Shown: in pieces, positions 58,843 through 64,000 of the stretch
How the letters are laid out: the number at the start of each line of letters is the position of its first letter
How positions within the stretch are numbered: position 1 is the stretch's first letter
NCBI RefSeq assembly: GCF_002250705.1
Contig: NZ_NMVP01000038.1
Span: forward strand, 114,498-178,497
DNA: 64,000 bases
Direction of reading: 5' to 3'
DNA from: Enemella evansiae
Lineage (GTDB): Bacteria; Actinomycetota; Actinomycetes; Propionibacteriales; Propionibacteriaceae
Notes under the pieces: generated by a model
What the model was told of the DNA's origin: nothing
Seen by the model: only the letters and a program-made list of their open reading frames with translations
The model's database searches: none
Program-made: the position numbers and the translations under genes

Positions 58843-59832
58843 TCAGCGGATGGTCAGGGTGGGGCCGTCGCCGGCGGGTACCAGTTCGCCGATGACCGGG
58901 GCGCCGGGGATCTCACCGGCGAGCAGCAGGCCGCCGGAGGTCTGGGCGTCGGCGAGCAGGATCAGTTCCTCCTCGCCCAGGTCGGAGGACAGGTGGGGTG
59001 CCACCCAGTCCAGGTTGCGCCGGCTGCCGCCGGGGACGAAGCCCTCGGCCAGTGACTCGCGGGCACCGGCCAGCACCGGTACCGCGGCATGGTCGATGAC
59101 CGCCGCCACCCCCGAGGCCCGGCACAGCTTGTAGAGGTGCCCGAGCAATCCGAAACCGGTGACATCGGTGGCGGCCTCGATGCCGGCGACCAGGGCCGCC
59201 TCGGCGGCGTCGGCATTGAGCGTGGTCATCGAATCGACGGCCTGGGGGAACACCTCACCGGTGGCCTTGTGCCGATTGTTCAACACCCCGACGCCGATCG
59301 GTTTCGTCAACGACAGCGGCGATCCCGGCCGTCCGGCATCGTTGCGCAGCAACCGGTCGGCGTGCCCGCGGCCGGTCACCGCCAGACCATAGATCGGTTC
59401 GGGGTTGTCGATGCTGTGGCCGCCGGCGAGCGGGGTGTTCGCCTGCCGGCAGATGTCCATGCCGCCGCGCAGCACCTCGGTCGCCACCTCGACGGGCAGC
59501 ACCCCGCGCGGCCAACCGAGCAGATTGATCGCCAGCAGCGGCGTACCACCCATCGCATAGATGTCGCTCAGCGCGTTCGCCGCCGCGATCCGGCCCCAGT
59601 CGTAGGGGTCGTCGACCACCGGGGTGAAGAAGTCGGTGGTGGAGATGAGCACCGTGCCATCACCCCCGCTCGGGTCGAGCAGCACCGCGGCTGCGTCGTC
59701 ACCGTCGTCCAGTCCGACGACCAGGCCGGGGGAGTCGGTGCCGGTCAGTCCGGCGACCATCTGCTCCAGTTCACCGGGCGGGATCTTGCAGGCGCAACCG
59801 CCGCCGTGGGCGTACGAAGTGAGGCGATCCAT
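58843..59832 (-). CDS. selD: Selenide, water dikinase
   Basis: 329 residues. It makes selenophosphate from selenide and ATP, the selenium donor for SelA. The N-terminal catalytic loop HGGGCACKIPP carries Cys13 and Lys16, matching Cys17 and Lys20 of the E. coli enzyme, so it is a cysteine (not Sec) form. ATP-grasping AIRS-like signatures TTDFFTPVVDDPYDWGRIAA and ATDVTGFGLLGH are present. The ATG is six bases after TATGGT on the minus strand (leaderless). It is divergent from tRNA-Sec and selAB. Confidence 0.96.
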   Translation of the reverse strand: MDRLTSYAHGGGCACKIPPGELEQMVAGLTGTDSPGLVVGLDDGDDAAAVLLDPSGGDGTVLISTTDFFTPVVDDPYDWGRIAAANALSDIYAMGGTPLLAINLLGWPRGVLPVEVATEVLRGGMDICRQANTPLAGGHSIDNPEPIYGLAVTGRGHADRLLRNDAGRPGSPLSLTKPIGVGVLNNRHKATGEVFPQAVDSMTTLNADAAEAALVAGIEAATDVTGFGLLGHLYKLCRASGVAAVIDHAAVPVLAGARESLAEGFVPGGSRRNLDWVAPHLSSDLGEEELILLADAQTSGGLLLAGEIPGAPVIGELVPAGDGPTLTIR

Positions 59833-59838
59833 CCAGCC

Positions 59839-59860
59839 ACCATAGAAGGCGCGCTAGGGT
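59839..59860. promoter_or_regulatory. Divergent -10 elements for selD and tRNA-Sec
   Basis: Minus strand: TATGGT (59844 to 59839), six bases before the selD ATG. Plus strand: TAGGGT (59855-59860), about 14 bases before the mature 5' end of tRNA-Sec. Confidence 0.5.
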
Positions 59861-59873
59861 GCGGGATGCACAG

Positions 59874-59969
59874 GGAGGCGTCTGGGTTCCTGGTGGGCCC
59901 CCCGGTCTTCAAAACCGGTGAGATCGAGCACCTCGGTCTGGCGGGTTCGATTCCCGTCCGCCTCCGCCA
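59874..59969 (+). tRNA. selC: tRNA-Sec(UCA)
   Basis: 96 nt with encoded CCA, the unusual length of bacterial selenocysteine tRNAs. The acceptor is GGAGGCG/CGCCTCC with G73. The anticodon arm CCGGT-CTTCAAA-ACCGG gives anticodon TCA. A long variable arm (AGATCGAG-CAC-CTCGGTCT, 8 bp) and the T arm GCGGG-TTCGATT-CCCGT follow. The extended D arm is present. Confidence 0.96.
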
Positions 59970-60029
59970 ACTGTCCCTGCGATGCTGGTTGCCGAGAAAG
60001 GGCCGGTCTGCCGAGAAAGGGAGCGAGTT

Positions 60030-61325
60030 GTGAGTGATCCCCGCCGGCGCATCCCGCGTACCGACGACCTGCTGGCCCGGCCGGTGATCCGCCAGGCCGC
60101 CGAACGGCTCGGTGTGGTCACCGCCCGGGATGCGGTACGCCGGGCGCAGGCCGAGGCCCGTGAGGGCCGGATCGCGCCCGAGCAGGTCGCCGAGCACGCC
60201 GAGCGGGCGCTCGCCGACCCGCCCCGGTCACGACCGGTGTTGAACGCGACCGGGATCGTGGTGCACACCAACCTGGGCCGGGCCCCGCTGTCACCGGTAG
60301 CGGTCGAGGCGCTGATCGCAGCGAGCGGCTACACCGATGTCGAGATGGATCTCGGCACCGGACGCCGCGCCCGCCGCGGTGCTGCGACGCTCGCCGCGCT
60401 GCGCGCCGCCTGCCCCGCCGCCGAGGACGCCCTGGTCGTCAACAATGGTGCCGCCGCGCTGGTCCTGGCGACCACCGCACTCGCCGCCGGCAAGGAGGTC
60501 GTGGTCTCCCGCGGGGAGCTGGTCGAGATCGGCGACGGCTTCCGACTGCCCGACCTGATCGCCTCCACCGGGGCCCGGCTCCGCGAGGTCGGCACCACCA
60601 ACCGCACCCATCTCGACGACTATGCCGACGCGATCGGACCGGCGACCGGGTGCATCCTCAAGGTCCACCCGAGCAACTTCTGGGTCTCCGGATTCACTGC
60701 CAGCGTGGAACTTCCGGAGCTCGCCGGCCTCGGCGTACCGGTCATCGCCGACCTCGGATCCGGACTGCTGGAACACGACCCGGCACTGCCGGAGGAACCC
60801 GACGCGGCCAGTGCACTCACCGCCGGCGCCGACCTGGTCACCGCCAGCGGCGACAAGCTCCTCGGCGGGCCGCAGGCCGGGCTGCTGCTCGGCCGCGCGG
60901 AACTGATCGAGCGGCTGCGCCGCCACCCGCTGGCCCGCGCGCTGCGGGTCGACAAGCTCACCCTGGCGGCCCTGCAGGCGACGCTGGCCGGCCCTGTGGC
61001 ACCGGTGACCGAGTGGCGGCGAATCGATCCGGGGGTGCTGCGGGAGCGCTGCGACCGGCTGGCCGCTGAACTGGGGGCCGCCGGCATCCAGGTCGAGGTG
61101 GTCGAGAGCATCGGCCACGTCGGTGGCGGGGGAGCCCCCGGCGTACCGCTGCCCGGGTGGGCGGTCGCGCTCGAGGAGGCGTACGCCGAACCGCTGCGGA
61201 CCGGGGCGGTCGCGGTGCTCGCGCGGATCGAACGCGGCCGCTGCCTGGTGGACCCACGCTGCATCCCGCCGGAGCGGGATGCCGACCTGGTCGCCGCGAT
61301 CGGTGCGGCGCGGGGCGCCCGGTGA
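60030..61325 (+). CDS. selA: L-seryl-tRNA(Sec) selenium transferase
   Basis: 431 residues from GTG 60030 (AAGGGAG six bases upstream). This PLP enzyme turns Ser-tRNA(Sec) into Sec-tRNA(Sec) using selenophosphate. Motifs are RPVLNATGIVVHTNLGRAPL, the acidic/PLP region VIADLGSGLLE, and the PLP lysine in SGDKLLGGPQAG (Lys276). It starts 60 bases after tRNA-Sec and overlaps selB by four bases. Confidence 0.97.
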   Translation: MSDPRRRIPRTDDLLARPVIRQAAERLGVVTARDAVRRAQAEAREGRIAPEQVAEHAERALADPPRSRPVLNATGIVVHTNLGRAPLSPVAVEALIAASGYTDVEMDLGTGRRARRGAATLAALRAACPAAEDALVVNNGAAALVLATTALAAGKEVVVSRGELVEIGDGFRLPDLIASTGARLREVGTTNRTHLDDYADAIGPATGCILKVHPSNFWVSGFTASVELPELAGLGVPVIADLGSGLLEHDPALPEEPDAASALTAGADLVTASGDKLLGGPQAGLLLGRAELIERLRRHPLARALRVDKLTLAALQATLAGPVAPVTEWRRIDPGVLRERCDRLAAELGAAGIQVEVVESIGHVGGGGAPGVPLPGWAVALEEAYAEPLRTGAVAVLARIERGRCLVDPRCIPPERDADLVAAIGAARGAR

Positions 61326-63088
61326 GGGTCGTCGCCACCGCGGGCCATGTCGACCACGGCAAGTCGGCGCTGGTCCGCGCCCTCACCGGTACCGATCCCG
61401 ATCGCTGGGAGATCGAGCACCAGCGGGGATTGACCATCGATCTCGGCTTCGCCCACACCCTGCTCGACTCGGGTGAGACGGTCGCCTTCGTCGATGTACC
61501 GGGCCATCAGCGGTTCATCGCGAACACCTTGGCCGGGGTCGGCCCGGCGCCCGCGGTGCTGTTCGTGGTCGCCGCCGACGAGGGGTGGCGGGCGCAGAGC
61601 AGCGAACACCTGGCCGCGTTGCGGGCGCTCGGCGTCCGCAACGGGTTGCTGGTGATCACCCGCAGCGATCTGGCCGACCCGGATGCGGCGCTGGCCCAGG
61701 CGAGTGCGCGGATCGCGGAGGCCGGTCTCGGTGCGTGGGAGGCGGTCAGCGTCTCCGCGCGCACCGGCGAAGGGCTGGCCGAGTTGCGGGCCGCGCTGGA
61801 CCGGCTGCTGGCCGGATTGCCGGAACCGGACGTGACGGGCCGGGCCCGGCTCTGGGTGGATCGGGTGTTCACCATCCGCGGCGCCGGGACCGTGCTCACC
61901 GGCACCCTGGAGGCAGGCACCCTGACGGTCGATCAGCAGGTCGAGGTGGCCGGGTTGCGGGCCTCGATCCGCGGTCTGCAGAGCCTCGGGGAGCCGGTAC
62001 GCCAGGCGCGGGCGGTGGCCCGGGTGGCGGTGAACCTGCGCGGGGTGGAGGTGGATCGGCTCGGGCGCGGTGATGTGCTCACCACCGGCAGTTGGTGGCT
62101 CACCGAGAGCGTGGACGCCCGCCTGGATGCGGGCTCAGAGGAGCCACCGGAGCAGCTGATGATGCATGTGGGGACGGCGGCGCTGCCGGTGCGGGTACGC
62201 CGGTTGGGTGGTTCGGATGAACTCGCGGTACGCCTGCAGTGGCAGGGAAAGCTGCCGCTGCACACCGGTGATCGGCTGGTGCTGCGCGACCCGGGCCGAC
62301 AGCAGGTGCTCGGTGGGGCGGTGGTGCTCGATGTTGACCCGCCGGAGCTGCGGCGCCGCGGTGCCGCCAGGGCGCGGGCCGAGGCGCTCGCCGATGCCCC
62401 GGAACGGGTCGATGCGGGTCGCGAGCTGGCTCGGCGGCAGGTGCTGCGCACCGATCAGCTGGCGGCGCTCGGCGCCGACGAGACCGAACTGCCGGTGGCG
62501 ACGATCCGGGTCGCCGACTGGCTGGTGCACCCCGATCGGTGGGCGACCTGGACCGCGCAGCTGAAAGCCGTGGTGGCGGCGTACACGGCCGCGAATCCTT
62601 TGCAGGCAAGGATGCCGGCGGCCACTGCGGTGACCGAGCTGGGGCTGCCCAGTGGATCGTTGATCGGGCCGCTGGCCCGGGCAGCCGGGCTGGAGCATCG
62701 CGACGGGCAGGTCGCCCAGCCCGGTGCGCAGGCCGATCTGGGTGCCGCCGAGGCTGGGGTGGCCGAGGTGGAGCAGCGGCTTGTGGTGCAGCCGTTCGCG
62801 GCACCCGAACGCGATGAGCTGACCCGGCTCGGGATCGGCCCGAAACAGGCCGCCGCCGCGGTGCGAATGGGCCGGCTGCTGGATCTGGGAGACCTGGTGC
62901 TGGTATCACCGCAGACCCCCGCGCGGGCGATGCGCGAACTGGCCGCGCTGCCGCAGCCATTCACCACCAGCCAGGCCCGGCAGGCACTCGGTACCACCCG
63001 GCGGGTGGTGATCCCACTGCTGGAACACCTGGATGCCCGCGGTTGGACCCGGCGCATCGACGCCGGGCACCGCGAAATCGTCAGGTGA
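61322..63088 (+). CDS. selB: Selenocysteine-specific elongation factor SelB
   Basis: 588 residues from GTG 61322. GTPase motifs are GHVDHGKSAL (G1, residues 8-17), DVPGHQRFI (G3) and a TRSD form of G4. EF-Tu-like domains 2 and 3 follow to about residue 350. The C-terminal half holds the winged-helix repeats that bind SECIS hairpins (a clear last one from AALPQPFTTSQARQALGTTR to the end). It brings Sec-tRNA(Sec) to UGA codons. It is cotranslated with selA. Confidence 0.96.
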   Translation: MRVVATAGHVDHGKSALVRALTGTDPDRWEIEHQRGLTIDLGFAHTLLDSGETVAFVDVPGHQRFIANTLAGVGPAPAVLFVVAADEGWRAQSSEHLAALRALGVRNGLLVITRSDLADPDAALAQASARIAEAGLGAWEAVSVSARTGEGLAELRAALDRLLAGLPEPDVTGRARLWVDRVFTIRGAGTVLTGTLEAGTLTVDQQVEVAGLRASIRGLQSLGEPVRQARAVARVAVNLRGVEVDRLGRGDVLTTGSWWLTESVDARLDAGSEEPPEQLMMHVGTAALPVRVRRLGGSDELAVRLQWQGKLPLHTGDRLVLRDPGRQQVLGGAVVLDVDPPELRRRGAARARAEALADAPERVDAGRELARRQVLRTDQLAALGADETELPVATIRVADWLVHPDRWATWTAQLKAVVAAYTAANPLQARMPAATAVTELGLPSGSLIGPLARAAGLEHRDGQVAQPGAQADLGAAEAGVAEVEQRLVVQPFAAPERDELTRLGIGPKQAAAAVRMGRLLDLGDLVLVSPQTPARAMRELAALPQPFTTSQARQALGTTRRVVIPLLEHLDARGWTRRIDAGHREIVR

Positions 63089-63094
63089 GGGAAC

Positions 63095-63111
63095 GCTCCT
63101 CGAGTAGGTCG
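63095..63111 (-). repeat. Half copy of the dispersed hairpin repeat
   Basis: GCTCCTCGAGTAGGTCG is identical to the left half of the copy at 63367-63403. The tandem array starts three bases later, so the array separates this half from the remainder (CAGCGACCGTGTC at 63349-63361). Confidence 0.6.
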
Positions 63112-63113
63112 AC

Positions 63114-63344
63114 AGATGGGGGCTCCGCCCCCATCGCCCCCCGAACCACAACAGATGGGGGCTCCGCCCCCATCGCCCCCCGAACCACAACAGATGGGGG
63201 CTCCGCCCCCATCGCCCCCCGAACCACAACAGATGGGGGCTCCGCCCCCATCGCCCCCCGAACCACAACAGATGGGGGCTCCGCCCCCATCGCCCCCCGA
63301 ACCACAACAGATGGGGGCTCCGCCCCCATCGCCCCCCGAACCAC
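63114..63344. repeat. Tandem array of six 39-bp units, each a perfect hairpin
   Basis: Units start at 63114, 63153, 63192, 63231, 63270 and 63309 and are identical, with the last three bases missing from the sixth. Each contains GATGGGGGC-TCC-GCCCCCATC, a 9-bp stem with a three-base loop, followed by a GC-rich linker ending AACCACAAC. There are no variable spacers, so it is not CRISPR. Confidence 0.95.
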
Positions 63345-63366
63345 CCAGCAGCGACCGTGTCTTCAC

Positions 63367-63403
63367 GCTCCTCGAGTAGGTCGCGCAGCGACCGTGTCGA
63401 GAG
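63367..63403 (-). repeat. Short form of the dispersed hairpin repeat, copy E
   Basis: Read on the minus strand: CTCTCGACAC, stem GGTCGC, loop TGC, stem GCGACC, TACTCGAGGAGC. It keeps the flanks and a complementary stem but lacks the ATTGCTCCGCT core. Confidence 0.7.
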
Positions 63404-63556
63404 GTGCGCCTCAGCGAATCATCTCGACACAGTGAGGATGGTGGTGGGGGTCCGGTGGCCTTGGGGATGATGTCTTTGGGGTCTGGGTTGTTCGTTTGAC
63501 CGATCTCGACACTGGCGCTGTTGGTTGGGTGCCTTGAACGCGACTTGTCGACGGCC

Positions 63557-63569
63557 GGCCCGCCGGGCC
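63557..63569 (+). terminator. Possible terminator ahead of the IS element
   Basis: GGCCCG-C-CGGGCC palindrome followed by CCCTCTTTCGGTTT. The loop is very short and the T-run is interrupted, so function is uncertain. Confidence 0.25.
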
Positions 63570-63588
63570 CCTCTTTCGGTTTGGATGG

Positions 63589-63659
63589 CCAGACCGGGCG
63601 GGTGTGACTTGATAGGACCTTGATCGGTGTCTCATCACTGTGGTGTCCGCCCGGCCTGG
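63589..63659 (+). ncRNA. Candidate IS110 bridge RNA region (large stem-loop)
   Basis: CCAGACCGGGCGG (63589-63601) pairs with CCGCCCGGCCTGG (63647-63659) at 12 of 13 positions around a 45-base loop, 41 bases upstream of the transposase ATG. IS110-group elements encode their bridge RNA in the non-coding left end. Here the position and structure fit, but loop guide sequences could not be checked without the element's ends. Confidence 0.4.
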
Positions 63660-63700
63660 GAGGTCATCCCTCGATCCAGTTGTAGAGGGAGACATCACCC

Positions 63701-64000
63701 ATGATGACCACCAACCATGCCACGCCTCAAGACCCGACCCCGGTGGTGGCCGGGGTCGATACTCATCAACGCACCCATCACGCGGTCGTGCTCACCGAGA
63801 CCGGGGTGTTGTTGGCTGATCGGGAGTTCCCGGTCTCCCGCGCGGGTTATGCCGCGTTGGTGGACTGGGTCGCCGGCCACGGACCGATCACCGCGATCGG
63901 GGTCGAGTCGACCGGTTCGTATGGGGCCGGGTTGACGGTGCATCTGCTGGCGGCCGGGATCGAGGTGATCGAGGTCAACCGGCCCGATAAGACCACCCGG
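63701..64000 (+). CDS. IS110-family transposase (partial, continues past the window)
   Basis: The first 100 residues are visible. The RuvC-like DEDD domain starts VVAGVDTHQRTHHAVV (Asp20) and continues to the second acidic motif AIGVESTGSYG (Glu69), then EVIEVNRPDKTTR, the order typical of IS110-group recombinases. GAGGGAG lies upstream of the ATG. An ATG one codon later is possible. No inactivating change is seen in the visible part. Confidence 0.92.
   Translation, partial: MMTTNHATPQDPTPVVAGVDTHQRTHHAVVLTETGVLLADREFPVSRAGYAALVDWVAGHGPITAIGVESTGSYGAGLTVHLLAAGIEVIEVNRPDKTTR

Larger units (their letters stand above)
63089..63700. other. 612-base non-coding region between selB and the insertion sequence
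   Basis: It holds fragments of the dispersed hairpin repeat, a tandem hairpin array and the structured left end of an IS110-type element. Open frames inside the tandem array are low-complexity translations of the repeat on both strands and are not supported as genes. Confidence 0.75.
63401..64000 (+). mobile_element. Left part of an IS110-family insertion sequence (boundary uncertain)
   Basis: The transposase and its structured 5' region define the element. IS110 elements lack clear terminal inverted repeats, so the left boundary cannot be fixed by eye. The start given is the earliest plausible position after the dispersed repeat; the true end probably lies between about 63420 and 63585. Confidence 0.5.

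Noticed and set aside
63114..63344. CRISPR array
   Set aside because: All 39 bases of each unit are identical, so there are no variable spacers, and no cas genes are present.
63081..63379. Proline-rich repeat proteins on either strand of the tandem array
   Set aside because: They are translations of a 39-bp DNA repeat, open on both strands only because 39 is a multiple of three. There are no ribosome sites or non-repeat domains.

Overview
This is a high-GC actinobacterial chromosome segment. The family Propionibacteriaceae or a relative in Propionibacteriales is plausible, but that is inference: the support is extreme GC at third codon positions, a SepX/GlpR divisome gene, a PrpR-type regulator beside the methylcitrate genes, and many leaderless genes with TANNNT -10 boxes. 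Gene density is very high. Almost every reading frame is long because of GC bias, so antisense shadow ORFs were discarded.

Layout. 1-9.7 kb holds an ATP-dependent DNA ligase (cut by the window edge), an M20 peptidase, a eukaryotic-type UTP-glucose-1-phosphate uridylyltransferase, mscL, a SAF-domain protein, an FmdB-like zinc ribbon, a penicillin-acylase-type Ntn hydrolase and a DUF1345 membrane protein. 9.7-14.3 kb holds a 5-formyl-THF cyclo-ligase divergent from moeA-moaC-mogA-rimJ, followed by sepX/glpR. MoeA next to GlpR suggests that MoeA may also act in cell division, like corynebacterial Glp. 14.9-18.4 kb holds tRNA-Ala(CGC), an autoregulated ArsR/AHSA1 pair, and a LysR regulator divergent from an MFS exporter. 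18.4-23.4 kb is the propionate methylcitrate cluster (prpD-prpB-prpC) with its divergent PrpR-like regulator.

23.9-37.7 kb is a catabolic region: GntR and VOC divergent from a fused E1-alpha/beta, E2, MHS transporter and aldehyde dehydrogenase, then a TctCBA solute importer, a UBP zinc finger and a GMC oxidoreductase. 37.6-43.9 kb holds an exonuclease-TerB-BRCT protein, HU, an ABC exporter with a two-component system, and a BtuF-like protein. 44.1-51.1 kb is a nucleoside uptake and salvage operon (BmpA-type lipoprotein, ATPase, two permeases, cytidine deaminase) followed by adenosine deaminase. 51.1-53.2 kb is a PadR operon with a CPBP protease.

53.3-63.1 kb is a selenocysteine module. It has a formate dehydrogenase whose catalytic subunit reads through an in-frame UGA (Sec190) followed by a SECIS-like hairpin, its Fe-S and NrfD partners, and selD, tRNA-Sec(UCA), selA and selB. 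The moeA/moaC/mogA genes at 10-12 kb could supply part of the molybdenum cofactor for this enzyme. The last 0.9 kb holds a tandem array of identical hairpins and the left end of an IS110-family element with a structured 5' non-coding region.

The points most worth follow-up are: the complete selenoprotein machinery beside its client; the Glp/GlpR pair inside a molybdopterin operon; a dispersed intergenic hairpin repeat whose stems covary between copies; the 6 x 39 bp hairpin array inserted among fragments of that repeat; a candidate IS110 bridge RNA; and a recurrent leaderless promoter architecture, including one shared bidirectional -10.
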